Made by a program: the position numbers and the translations under genes. Shown in pieces: positions 19,160 through 31,450 of a stretch of 64,000 nt of DNA. The first letter of the stretch is position 1. Each line of letters starts with the position of its first letter. The DNA is from Lepidonotus clava (Eukaryota > Annelida > Polychaeta > Phyllodocida > Polynoidae): contig OW387133.1 in assembly GCA_936440205.1 (NCBI GenBank), positions 66,712,374 through 66,776,373 of the forward strand. Direction: 5' to 3'. The notes beneath the pieces are model-generated. The model worked only from the letters and a program-made list of their open reading frames with translations. It did not search any database and was not told where the DNA came from.

Positions 19160-22100
19160 TTGATTTGGAAAACAATTGAATTGATTCATCTTCTTTAATT
19201 CTATATCTTCGTAATTCAATAATATCAAATGTCAAATACACTCAGAAATCTTTTTCTTACTACATTATATGTAATAAATTCAATTGAAATGATAATATGC
19301 ATTGTTTAGATGCCAGTTTCGTGTCAAGTTCACAATACAACAAGACAAAATGATAATCTACATGCAGCTACATAAAACTAGAAATACAGGTAGGTTTAAA
19401 ATACAATATAATCTGGACAGTGATACACTAAAAAATACTCTTCATCGACATAACTGAATTGTAACGACGGTATTTGTATTCTGTAAAACATAAAAAGGCC
19501 CACGATAAGATCAAACTTTGGCGGTTATTATCAACAACAGATACGTATACATATAGGTTTCCATAGTGATTTCTTATGAAACGACCAAACGTTGAATATT
19601 GCAATTTACGAAGGGCAGTGAACTTTCTTAGTACTGCAAGTTCAAAGATCAATCATAAGAGAATCAATAATTAGGTACTAAACGAAGCATATTGTTATTA
19701 TTCGCACATATAATACATTAGACAATATCAATACGTATATCCTATATACTTTGGTTTCTTCCATTATGGTTTTAATAAAATAATAAGACATTGTATACGT
19801 TATGTCTAACGACTGAGAGAAAGTATATTCTAGCTGAAAGAATCTCCCCTACCTGCAGCGATGCTAGGCTCAGCACATGTAGAATTCCCATCCGTGGCGG
19901 ACATAAGTTTAACGATGAGGCCAACTGGTATGTATGGGCGGTAAGCTTTTGGCCGAGAAGAGGGCGCGCCTCTTCTCCCTACGGCCTTTATGGGCCTAGT
20001 GTGGAGTACACCAGGGGCGTTTGTTGGTTAAACATACAGCCACTCGGGGCTACGAGTTGTTTGATCCCGGGTCGCTCGCTCTGTCCCCGCTTGTCTGGAG
20101 GCTGGCCAACCTGAGGCCGCGTATTTGTTCGGGCTGGGTTGTTATGAAATTATTGCGGTGTGAAAAATGTGGGCTTTTCTGGTTCCGCCCACTAAGGTCG
20201 CGACCTGTGACGTCAACGATGTAATGTGGCACAGAGGAATCCGATGCATTTAAAACTAGCTCCTACCCTCCCTCTGGTGAGGATCCGGCACACTAAGTCA
20301 ACCCACGGGTCCGCTGGCCTCAATATAGAGGCCTCTGAACGGTGAAGCGGAGTGAGACGGGAAGAACTCGGCATATAATTCAAGCACTGGGAGTGGTTCA
20401 AGTTCGTATTATAATGTTTACCGTTAAATAAAGTAGAATTTCTATTAAAAAAAAAAAAAATGTATAACAGCTCTGCTGGGTTCCTTTCACATATAGGCCT
20501 CTGTCCAAAACACACGCTGTGGGTCCCTATGTGGAGGGGAGGAAGGGGGGTGTGGATCCAAGAAGAGTAAAAAATGGAAGCAAGGAATTTTTGATAAAGG
20601 ATCAATACTTGTCTATGTCCCTTGTCAAAGAACTGAGTCTGGTTGTATGACTTTCTTCTACACTCGAAGTACGATATACGCGGCCCACGTACCCACCTGG
20701 AGCAACTGCCGCTGAGTCGATGCTTTGTTTGTTTTCATAATAAGTGGACGTGAGGCTGGTAGAACAGGGGGATTTGATGATATTAGCATCCACTATAAGA
20801 GGCTGTGCGCCGTTGGCATGGTGACGCAAGTAGGATCCAGACGTTGTGTACTATCTAGGGGGTAGAGGGTGGCCGCGTCCGCTAACGGGCACAACACGCC
20901 CACAGTGGAGGGTCGGTTAGGGCTCACATTGGGGTCTTGTATAAAGTCACGTCTCGCGCGATAACTGGTAGGGATGGTGACAAAACACACACCCATCAGT
21001 AGTCTGAGACGTGGCTTTCATGACTCAAAAACGCCGATTATTTTACGGGTATACTTCCTAGTTAGTATCATTTCCAATAGTATACTATAAATTATATAAA
21101 CCATTGACCAAGTGTTATTTGCCTTGTATTTTATTATGATATAATATCATAAACACGGACATTCTAAGGTGTCTGAAAGAAAAATGAAGAGATGATTGAA
21201 CAACCCCTACCCTGGCTGTATTTCTTTTCTATGCAATATAACAAAGTGTATTATATTACTATATCTATAATGTCCGGGACATAACAACTGCTACTTCCGA
21301 ATACAGACATGCATGTAGACATCACAGTTAATTGAAATAATTATTGCGGGTCCGGATCCACAATAGGATATTCTAAAGGGCGTTGCAGGCGTATACAGCT
21401 TTCCCTCTAGTGTGTGGCCATGGTAACCTCATCTCAAGTAGTCTAACCGAAAAAGGATCACATGTGAGAATATTTCTTTTTTAGCATCTTCTGATCGAAA
21501 ACAGAATGGAAATATCATCTTCTTGAACAAAATGTATTTAGAAAATTGCCTTTCTTATTAATTGCTACAAAGCTGTCATTAATAGGTTTACTTTTATCAG
21601 AAATCATATCAATAAGTAACGAATATTGATGTTTTTATCAATTTCCGGAATTCTGACTATCATGTACTATTCAGGGAGAATTAACTCATTCTATAATTAT
21701 GAGAAATGGATAGGCTTGGAATAATTTGAAAGCTTAAACTGTTAAAACATGTCTTACAGTAATTCAAGTAAGGAAAATCCCTGTTAAAACATGAATTACA
21801 GTAATTCAAGTAAGGAAAATCCCGGGTGTATCACAATGGGTTCCCTGGTCCCTTCTCATTTTTATTGAAAATTGAAAGCACAATAGACCTATACCCATAA
21901 GAGTAATCGTGTGGGTATGATTATAATGTTTGAATTACCAGTAAAAACAGAAAAGGGATGGGGGAAACCTATTTTAATGCATTGTAAATTATCAATATTG
22001 TCAGTAGGCTCTCATAATGAAACTATCAAGAGCCTGAGACTCGAGTGACGTGGAATTTGTCACTTTTGAGCATAACACTGCATACCTCATTGTATCGACA

Positions 22101-22231
22101 ACATAAAATTACTGAATATTCAGAAAGTAAGAGAGGCTTACATATGAACAGAAACCATAATCTTATAGTAATTGAGGGAATGTAACGCTGTTGTATAATT
22201 GAAATTTAGATATAAGTCACATCATAACTGT
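19160..22231. other. Intergenic; poly-A-tailed sequence near 20.4 kb, no supported gene
   Basis: At 20428-20460 an AATAAA is followed by a 14-base A run, as at the 3' end of a retroposed transcript on the plus strand; its 5' limit is unclear. Minus-strand open frames at 20602-20829 and 20793-20996 overlap in different frames, and a donor-like CCAGGTGGGTAC lies at about 20700. They are too weak to call exons. A 45-bp direct duplication (..ACAGTAATTCAAGTAAGGAA..) lies at 21739-21824. Confidence 0.4.
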
Positions 22232-22698
22232 TGTACTGACTTGGATGGTCAGTCCAGACTTTAGCTTAGCCGTTCCTGTGTGGAACCAAGGCTCAGGGCT
22301 AAGTGTGTAACTCTCAGTGCTTCAGAGGAGAGTGTGTAAGGGTAATATAGGCAAGCATAGATAAACATATGTAAGGTACAACAACACATGCAACTGCAAC
22401 AGAGCGCTACTAACTGTCATTGGTATATAACATCCTGGAAAGATTGGTACTAGAAGCTAGGTTCTGGAGTTGGATTTGATGCTGATTGACTGGTAGTGAG
22501 GCTGGAGCATTGGATAGGTGTGGTTGAGTGGACGTCACCCTTTGGGTTGTTTATTGTTAATGGGAGATCTTGTCACTGGTATACACATTGGATATAAATA
22601 AACTTAATCCTTTCATACGAGTGTTATATCCTTCATGATGTGGACCTATGTTGTGGATTGGACTAGCAGTCTGGTCGGAGACAGAAAAAAACAATACA
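22232..22698 (+). mobile_element. Solo-LTR-like repeat, family A, copy 2
   Basis: Opens TGTACTGACTTGGATGGTCA and ends near AACAATACA, in the opposite orientation to copies 1 and 3. Blocks such as ATCCTGGAAAG..TAGAAGCT and AATCCTTTCATACGAGTGTT are clearly shared with them. An AATAAA lies at about 22597. No internal retroelement sequence adjoins. A fossil solitary LTR is the best reading. Confidence 0.5.
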
Positions 22699-22959
22699 AC
22701 ATCTACGTAGCACCCTAACTTTTAATGGATATCTAACCTCTATAGTTTACTGTGTGTCTGGGTTAAAGGATTCCTGTCCATTCTCACTGTCTAGCATCAC
22801 CTGGTGAGAAGAAAATGAAGAACTACAAGCATAGAACCCAGCCAGGGTGTGAGGTAACATATTATGCATCATACTATTTTGGGTTGTCTGTTACTTACTA
22901 AAATGTCATGTAACTGATACATTATTTTTCCTTGAGTTTGAGACCTATAACCAGAACAG

Positions 22960-23310
22960 AATGTTATCATAATGTTCTAAAGAGGTTAGGTCAAGATAAA
23001 ATTAAAATAGAATGGCATTGTGACATTCTGATAAGGTGAGGTATAGACCTTACCTAAACAGAATGCTGTTGTGACCTCCTGACCAGGGGAGGTCCCAACC
23101 TTACCTATAAACAGAATGCTATTGTGATGTTCTGATTACATCGAGTCTTAACCTTACCTAAACAGACCGTTTCTGTGACCATCTTATTAGGTTAGGTGTC
23201 AACCTAACCTAAACAGAATGTTATTGTGACATCCTCATTAAGTGAGTTCTCAATCACATCTAAACAGAACATTTATTGTGACATTTTTATTAAGTGAGGT
23301 AACAATATCA
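22960..23310 (+). repeat. Minisatellite, ~60-bp unit, about six diverged copies
   Basis: Repeats of the form AACAGAATGCTATTGTGA followed by a CTGATnAGGTGAGGT block and ACCTTACCTAA. Copies differ by point changes and small length differences. Confidence 0.75.
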
Positions 23311-23558
23311 GCCTCAAAAATAATGTTACAAGAATGTTATCAGAGCATCACTATGTAACATTGCAACAGTTTGATGCAGTGACATTATTGGGAGTCATAA
23401 AAACAATGTCGCTGCAACCTAATAGTGTGATGTAACAAGAATTAGTCCAGAACGTTCCTGCAAAGTTATCAGAACATCATATCCTTGGCTGGGAACATGT
23501 GTTCTACCGTGCATGAGTTATCACAAGTGAAATGAATATGCAGGCCAGTAATCTTGGA

Positions 23559-24417
23559 GGATGAGTGTATAGAGCGGCGATTGTATTTTCCTTTCATCCA
23601 ATAGCATTCCTATATATAAAATACCTCAAAATATACACTTTTGGTTTCATCTAATACCATTCACATATATCAAATACCTGTAAATACCCCTTTTTTGTAT
23701 ATGTTTTTCTAATAATGTAAAGGCAAAATACCAAATACCAAATATAACATACTTGATATGAAATACTTAATATCATTCATCAAAGTTATCACCATTAAAC
23801 TACATCCTAAATACCAAAGACAAAATGTTCCCAATTCCTATAATTATATTTATATAACCATATTGCCAAAACCCAAATACTAAATACCAAATACCATATA
23901 CACAAGTCTTCAATTCACATTAAGCAATCCCCTTTATCCATCACTTGTCTATATAACAGAAACTCTCTCACGCCGAGTCCCCTAGCTGAGAGAGAAGGGG
24001 CACCAGCATAATGGCTTTCCTGGGTAATTGGCCATGGGTGTGACCAATCAGTATTTTCTTTGGCATGTATACTGTAAATGGTTCCAATGAATAATTGTTT
24101 AACCATTACAAAAGATGATATTGCATTTTGTATTTAGGTTTTAGGTTTCTGTTATGGATGACCAATTACCCAGGAAAGCCAAAGGTACACTTGCATTTAC
24201 TTTACAGGAAAAGGGTTTTGGTATTTAGTATTTGGTATTTAGTATTTGCTATTTGGTATTTAGTATTTGCTATTTGGTATTTTGGTTTTGGGATATGTTA
24301 TTAATAAAATGCAAACATGACAACTTTGGGTATTTTCAATAATACTAAGAGCAATTTAGATCTTTATGGTGGCTTTGGAGCAAAGCAAAATAGAATTGCC
24401 ACTCTATACACGCATCT
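23559..24417. mobile_element. MITE with GTGTATAGAG ends and AAATACC/GGTATTT simple repeats
   Basis: GTGTATAGAGCGGCGATTGT (about 23561) is inverted at the right end as ATTGCCACTCTATACAC (to about 24415). Inside, AAATACC repeats on the left (23620-23900) face GGTATTT repeats on the right (24215-24290), so the whole can fold back. A related fragment lies at about 9340. Confidence 0.6.
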
Positions 24418-24675
24418 TGGAGCCTTCCATTAAGTATGGCCACTTCAGCCTCTGCGACACAGCATTACATTATTTTACATTTACATTATTTTATATTTTG
24501 AAAGTCTACAGCAAAATGCGGGAAAAGAACTGACACTTTTTTTTACTACAAAAGCATTTTATTTACAGTATATAAAGTGGTACAACATATGCCTGCTTAA
24601 TCAGCAGCTGCAGGTTTCTTTGGTCTTTCTATTAATTCAAACTGCCTCAAGTTGGTACATGTTCTGCCGGGCTCG

Positions 24676-24860
24676 TATAGACCTTTTTTATTAAGAGTGT
24701 TGCGCCCCCTGGTGAATTAAATGGAAACAATGGTTTAGGTCATTTCCCAGAGTTAACCTATATGCTTCACTTCATATAGGTTAACTATGGGAAATGACCA
24801 AAACCATTGTTTCCATTTACTTCACCATGGGGCGACAGACCCTAATGAAAAAGGTCTATA
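24676..24860. mobile_element. Near-perfect foldback MITE, mariner-like
   Basis: About 185 bp that is almost entirely one hairpin. TATAGACCTTTTTTATTA at the left pairs with AATGAAAAAGGTCTATA at the right, and the arms meet around CTATATGCTTCACTTCATATAG. Ends are consistent with TA target duplication, as in Tc1/mariner MITEs. The few mismatches suggest a recent insertion. Confidence 0.8.
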
Positions 24861-25214
24861 GACACCAATGACAATCAAAAGTCCATGCACCATGCACTCT
24901 TTTCTATTGAATCCGAATGTTATTTATGGGGCATGTAAACTTTATTCTAGAAACAAGAGGTGCGAACTTACATTTGAAATTTAATCAACCGAAATGTTAC
25001 GTTTAAATCTGGCTATATTAAACCTGAATATTAACATAACATTCTTATTTAATTATTCTCCTGTCTACTGAAGCACACCCCACCAATAATTATAACCATC
25101 ATGGCTACCCTGGAGGTATCTGCACTATTTACAATCTCATGCTCTTTGAAGAAATATAATCCTTTAGGCGATATCTTATCTTAAATTTGGCATCTCCAGA
25201 GTAATTCTTGTCTC

Positions 25215-25365
25215 CTAGTAATTGTCCCCGGGATATGGTTGCAGCTTGCCCACGCTTTGGGCAGGCACCATCGGCCCAACGTATCCCATCTCCTTCTCCC
25301 TCCGTGCCGCAGCGTTCTCCACTAGGGTGATTTTACGGAGCTCCTGGTCGTAGAAATCAGCCGAC
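25215..25365 (-). CDS. Claudin-like gene, exon 4 (cytoplasmic tail)
   Basis: TTTTAG acceptor; 49 codons and a TAG stop at 25217-25215. Charged tail, probably cytoplasmic, ending GDNY. Confidence 0.8.
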
Positions 25366-28300
25366 CTAAAACAACACATGTATAAATAAGAATTAAGAAT
25401 TGAATTAATTTTATATGGGGCTTGTTGTTTATGGGATGACTCTCCGCCACGTACGTAATATTATGATATAGGATAAATTAATGTGATCACAACCTGATGG
25501 ATTTTGTAGACTTCCACCAGCAGTTCAATGCACGGTTAAACATTAAAGTTATTTTTTGATTGTATTCCTTATACAACAAATCTTTCCCAATAACGATAGA
25601 GATATATATTATATTGTGTATTTGCTTATATGCATTATACCGAGTATATAAATGTAACAATCCTCTTTCCCCTGCAACCTAGGATTTTGAATTAATGACA
25701 ATCGCACACATACGTTATAGCTATTCAGAAACTTCTAGAAATATATACATTTATATTAGCATCGTCACACATAAAAAAAATCTCAAGGGCATTTAATTAT
25801 ATACATGTATATAAGTTTCATAAGAATCTATCGAATCACTACAACCGTAACCGTACTTATCCATCTAAAAGAGAATACATGTGCATTTAGGAGGAAGTGT
25901 CTTGAGCATAACGTTTGTAAAACCCGCCCGGAGGGACGGACCATTGTACATAGAGAGTGCCTTTGGTGTAATGTTGAGAGTAAGACTCACCTAATCTCCT
26001 TCCACAATAGGGGTATAGATACAACTGAGCAGAGGAAGGACAGCCAGGCGAGGGCGTAGGGCCAGTTGAGGGCCTCTCCCGACGTGAGGTGCTCCCCCGC
26101 CGCCCACGTCACCACGGCGATGAACGTCAGCAGCGCTATGCGAACAATGAGCGACTCGTTATGTTATAATGATGGAAGGACTATATATAAGGAATAAACA
26201 GGGGGTTGTGTTTGGTCCAAGGGTAAGGTGCGTACTTCTTTTTCTGTTTTGTATTTTGAAAATTACCTCGTGTGTATTGGGAGATTTTACGAATTACGTC
26301 AGACAAGAGCGAACAACGAGCGACCAATGTTATGGTATATAGAAGTACTATGAGGGAGAAACTAAATGGATTGTATTTGCTTCAAGGGTAAGATGCGTGT
26401 ATTTTGGATATTGTATTGTTAAGCAGAGAGACAATATGTCCATCTTTTTAATGGCTGTGGTCTAATGTACCATAGGATAGGCCTATAGTCATGGGTTTAC
26501 CGTATAGATATAACATACCAGATAGGATCATGAGGAGGAAGGACAGAGCTATGAGCCTCTTGTCTCTGTCAAATGACCTTTGGAAAATGAAGAGGAAGAC
26601 GAGCAGCGTGGCAAATGACAGACAGATCAATGTCATTGTCATGCAGGTCTGGCCGGCTTTTATCCACCCTGTAAGCAGAAAAAATGAAGTTGAATGAAAA
26701 GATGAACGGGAAATTTTATTAGCTTTATACAGCTGGTATGACATGTACACATATGTGAAACTGTTTGTCAAAAAGAAATGTTATGAATTTTGGTGACTTA
26801 ATGCTTTGGAAAGACCCCACATATATCGCATTCGGGAGTCTAGGTCTGCACATGCGTGTTCCTTTGGCACCACTTACTGTGGGTGGTCAAGCACAACTTT
26901 TCAGCCAATTAGTCCATCCCCTACTACAACAATGGCCGCGCCCAGTGCAAATCTCCAGTATGCGGTATATAGCTCTTCCCTCGATAGGAATTGCACGAAC
27001 ATAATGATACACGAAATTTACCTGTTCAGTGTGGATAAAGTTACATATCATAGTCATATACCTTGATTTAATGTTCCAATCTATTGGTATTGTCAACCTG
27101 CAGAAAATATAACATATTATTGAGAAAAATGGCCAAAATAGGCATTATGCTGGAACTGAATCCCTGGGACGTGGGCGGGGTGAGGATCCATATATGATCT
27201 TCCACACACCTCTTCCACACACCTCTTGTTGCATGTGGATTCAGCTGTTTAGACTCCAATCTCGGTCTGTGCATGCATGATTTGGCAAAGTGGCTTTCTC
27301 AAAATAACTTTGATCCATTGATAAGCTATTTCATCAGGACTCCGCCAAAAACGTCCCTTCTCTCTTAGTAAAACAATACATGCATGCCAGTCCATCGGAA
27401 ACAATTGAGGTAAACTAGTGATGAGTTTCAATGGCAATGTTTTTCCTCATAAGGTGTTTAAAAAAGAGGGTTTGAACAAGAAATATTAGAATGAAAAGAT
27501 AGAGGGAAGGGAGCAAAGAAATGAGAAATGAGAATGACACAATTAAACTAATTTTTAGATAAAAACGTCAACTTGTCCGCCGTTTTTATGAAATAAAACA
27601 TTTTTAAGGGGAATAATTATGCATATACACATTCATATCATACATATCAAATTATAATCACAACGCTTGTGCATGGGCAACGTTATACATACTACACCCC
27701 GTGGTATTCCGATACTCTGTAACGTGTGGCTGGGGACCAGAATAAGTTAGATGTATGTATACTTCATGCGTATTATAGTGGAAAGCCATTTTGATGGAGA
27801 CGTTTAATTGTGTATGGCAGAACAATCATCTGTATTAATATCCTTTTTCCTCCAGAAATTAAACTGAATCAGTTCTAATTGCAATTATTGTATGACATTA
27901 GGTCTTAGGTAATTTCCGGTATTTATCACTTTTGGCCACTAGAAGTTTTGAGGCATGAGTTTTATCAGATCTTACCTTTCTCCTCTATCCAATAACCTTG
28001 CATGACATACTAATGTAACTGAAAACTAAGATGTAAGTATGGATAAATGAATTACTTTTTGCCATAGACAGGTACCTATAACGCATAATGTATACACACA
28101 CCTGAGTGTGGCCCACAAAGCCCCCACACCTGGGGCACTCACCTGCCACCCATTGGTTCCACCTCTCGTAACACACGCCGTCCGCGCACCCCGTCCACAG
28201 ACCCGCATTGCCGTCCATCCGCGTCGTCCAGTAAGGGGACCCGAAGGCAACGACGTGGATGAAAAGGTTGAAAGAAAGGAGGAAAATGAGAAATTTCCCA

Positions 28301-28380
28301 TAGTCGGACGCCTCGGCAAAGCCCGCCATGTTTGTTGGTTCTGCGGCCTTTCCGACCCAGTTTGCCAGATGTGGTATCAA
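25215..28380 (-). CDS. Claudin-superfamily (PMP22/claudin-like) tetraspan protein
   Basis: Four exons (28380-28143, 26668-26519, 26135-25991, 25365-25215) with matching phases give a complete 227-codon protein. Four hydrophobic segments lie at about residues 29-47, 87-107, 116-138 and 152-175. The first extracellular loop has the superfamily signature W..GLW..C..C (YWTTRMDGNAGLWTGCADGVC). The tail is charged (YDQELRKITLVENAAARREK) and ends PYPGDNY. Family members form paracellular junctions or act as membrane adaptors; the exact role here is unknown. The two loop cysteines are only 4 residues apart, closer than in vertebrate claudins, which argues for a divergent branch. A second in-frame ATG (codon 18) could be the true start. 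Confidence 0.82.
25991..26135 (-). CDS. Claudin-like gene, exon 3 (TM3 and TM4)
   Basis: 145 nt, GCATAG acceptor and GTGAGT donor. Encodes LLTFIAVVTWAAGEHL, a short second loop, and helix 4 (YALAWLSFLCSVVSIPLLW). Confidence 0.82.
26519..26668 (-). CDS. Claudin-like gene, exon 2 (TM2 and start of TM3)
   Basis: 150 nt, CTTACAG acceptor and GTATGT donor. Encodes GWIKAGQTCMTMTLICLSFA, a second helix, a basic RSFDRDKRL turn and the start of helix 3. Confidence 0.82.
28143..28380 (-). CDS. Claudin-like gene, exon 1 (TM1 and first loop)
   Basis: 79 codons plus 1 nt, ending at a GTGAGT donor. Encodes the N-terminus, TM1 (FLIFLLSFNLFIHVVAFG) and the GLW-C-C loop. Confidence 0.8.
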
Positions 28381-30240
28381 GGTCCAATCTAGCTTATCAG
28401 TAAGATATTTGGGTCACATGTTGTCATATCGACTGTACCTATGTGTTTAAATACAATGATTGCAGTGCCATAACCAGAAAAAAACACAATACCTAACCAG
28501 TATTGAGTTATTAAATTTATATCTTTCCCTCGACATCGAGTATTAGTCAATTACCTTTTCTTTAACTAATATTACTAATATAATGATTTAATGAGGAAAG
28601 TTTATTAGAATACATAGGATCTAAAGCTCCCTCTAGTGAGTGTTGTACCTTGAATAATTATGGTCTCAAGCCCACTTCCGGTTGATTAGTGCATACTACT
28701 TTAACACTAATTTGCAAACATAAAAATCGCCAACTCATTGAACATTCACTGTAATGCATGAGTTATTGACACAGGGACCATGAATAATCTAATTGTTATT
28801 TGATCAACCCCACTGTACTATACTTAATCGAATTGTTACTGTAATGCATGAATCACTGTGAATTAACTTATAGTACATAGTTTGATATCAGCTTCCAAAA
28901 CAAAAATGTCATTAACAACAGTCATTTTTATCGTTTCATGATATGACATTAAAATTTTAAGTAATATCTTGATATTTTCAATTCTTAGAATGGAAAACAT
29001 TTCAATGAGGTACCATCAATCCAATCTTGGTTTAACGTAATGGAAAATAAAATGTTACTGTTTAGCTTTGAACAGCGGGTGCGTAGGTTTGAATATTATT
29101 GTGCAATGAAGATGGTATTTGTATGGGTTGAAGCAGCTACACCCCTACAAGCCATATTTAATTGTGATGTGGCCTTACTCATGATCTTAGAAATGTCCGA
29201 TATTACTCTCAAAATATTATATCGATCCAACGTCTCCAGCCTGCAACTAAGGTCAAAAGACCATGCATGACTTTTGCCTCCGTATAGGCCTATGGTTAAT
29301 AGACACCTTTTTCTCGAAAAGCAATAATGTCAAAACAATATAAGTCAGAGGGCATGCATTATAGAGTCAGTCCGATCACAATCTTGGTCACATATTATAA
29401 GTACGGTGTCATATATCATATAAAACTAAGTCCCAATTTCTTTTTTTTAATATCTGATTATATCATTTATTCATATTAGGAATGCCAGCTGCGGGACTGT
29501 TTGACTTCCTCTGGGAATGCCACAGACAACTCTATACTTCTTGTCATTTAATTCTAGTGCACCCTCTTGCCTCCACCTACCCATATAAAGTTGATACTTT
29601 TTTTTTCAATTTTTATACTGGCAATAGATCTTAATACTTAAACAGCAATACAATTTAATAAGGACTACAGAGGCGGAATAATACCACAAAGAACGTTAGG
29701 CATTATTTATGCATACCCAGTGCAGACCCCGTATATCCTATTTGACCATCTAGCATAAGGTCTATTCAATGCATATAGGGGCTAGAGCGGGGGCTAGAGT
29801 TGATAACGTCTGATCTTCTATTTCCTGCTGCCCTTTTCTGATGATCGGGGCCTAACTGTCAAACAATGGACATGAAGGGCACCATCCTTTGGTATGCATA
29901 TACAAACATGTACAGAACAATTTGTATATCTACACGCATCCATGTGTGTAACACAAAAGCAGAAGGATTTCATAAAAATCTATTTCCAGATAATCACATT
30001 TCCTGGTGCTAATTTGGGGTGTGACCGCACGGGTAATTTGGGCCCTTCTATGCCATATTCATGTCTGGTATATACACCGTTTTTCACGAGACTGCGGAGA
30101 GAACCCTCTCAAAAACTCTCCGTGTTAATTTCCAAATGTTTAAGCCTTGTTCCATAGAAACCTATATCCTAATCGATTGGTACGGATCTTTCCGCTAGAT
30201 GCATGGACGCCACACTGTACTAATGGCTTAGTACTTTTAA
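28381..30240. other. Intergenic, 5' flank of the claudin-like gene
   Basis: AT-rich with no supported gene. The promoter of the claudin-like gene should lie here, but no TATA or initiator stands out. Open frames at 29040-29270 and 29894-30157 show no domains. Confidence 0.4.
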
Positions 30241-30269
30241 TACATTGTCATAATATATAATCCAACAAG

Positions 30270-30740
30270 GATCAGGCTTAGCAAGTCTACTTCTAGTCTA
30301 CTCCTAGGAGAAATATCTTACGCTCCTAGCGCCACCTGTTAACCAGTATAAAAGGCGCTGCAAGGTAGGGAGCGGGCAGTTAGTGAGTTAGTTGGTTAGA
30401 AGAAACATGTTTAACCAAGGAGTTATACCTGGAGTAAGTACATCGACTCCGTGTAACAGACTGGAGTTTACCAATACCCACTACCTCGGACATAGGATTG
30501 TGTTAGAGCTAAATGCTAGAATGGTCTAGAAGGCGTTGGAGCAACTCGTGTTCTAAATGTGGTTGATTGCTGATAGGAGATGGGAGGTGGACTGATGAAG
30601 ACTTATACATGGTGGCTTTGACTCGGGATGAGATGTTTATTGAATAAAACCCTTTCATATTAAGAAGCTCCCTCATCGTTCATTTCTTTTGAACTATTGG
30701 GAAGTGAATGGACAAACTTTAAACGCGGTCTGAATTACTC
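30270..30740 (+). mobile_element. Second LTR-like fossil repeat (family B)
   Basis: TATAAAAGGCGCTGC at 30349 and TTATTGAATAAAACCCTTTC at 30634 are placed like the TATA box and polyadenylation signal of a retrotransposon LTR. No internal coding region adjoins. Limits are approximate and no TG..CA pair was settled on. Confidence 0.35.
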
Positions 30741-30956
30741 AGACATTCTGGAAAGCAACTTACGAAGACTTGGATATACACGAATCTTACGCAGTCTTAA
30801 ATCAAACATTAACAATAGTTCAACACTATTGAAAAAAAAAGCGTATAGCAGGTGTCACGGCTATCTGCAATAAACAACTCATGAATATAAGATTGAACTA
30901 TAGTAGGTTAATTATATATTATTCGCTAATGTTAGGTGTACTTTATTAGTTGATTT

Positions 30957-31450
30957 GCCTTATGGATAATAGCTAGCTCCTTTCGCAGTCTCCGCCTCGT
31001 TGGACTGCTGTCATCCAATACATAATAATAGTTCCGTATTATGTAAGACATAACACTCGCATGAAAGGATGTTCTTTATTTATTCCTGGGTTATTGTACT
31101 TCCATGACAAGTTCTCAATTGACAATGAACAGCTCCAAGGATGGAATCCCCTCAATCACACTCAGTCAATGCTCCCGCCAACTAAACAGTCTATCAGCTC
31201 CTATTCCAATTCCAGGACTCAGCTTCTAGAACACAACCTTTCCAGGATGGTTACTCACAACAACGGTCAGCTAACTCTGACTGAGCACCTGCGATGTATG
31301 CCTCTTGTGTATGGGGAGAGTATACATGTCATTACCTAGACTCCTCCCTTACTCCAAGACACTTTGACAAGGAGTTATAGCTAAGGCGTGCACTGATGTA
31401 AACACTACACTAAGCTAACAGAGCATGGACTGACCATCCACGTCAGTACA
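30957..31450 (-). mobile_element. Solo-LTR-like repeat, family A, copy 3
   Basis: Shares GATAATAGCTAGCTCC, the GCAGTCTCC block, CAATACATAATAATAGTTCC and the end CGTCAGTACA with copy 1, in the same orientation. No adjacent internal retroelement region. A fossil. Confidence 0.5.

Noticed and set aside
20602-20996. Overlapping minus-strand frames with a donor-like CAGGTGGGT
   Set aside because: Two frames compete, the acceptor is weak, and the phase does not fit the downstream membrane-protein exon.
23620-24290. Possible CRISPR-like or other regularly spaced array
   Set aside because: The repeats are contiguous AAATACC/GGTATTT microsatellites inside a eukaryotic MITE, without unique spacers.
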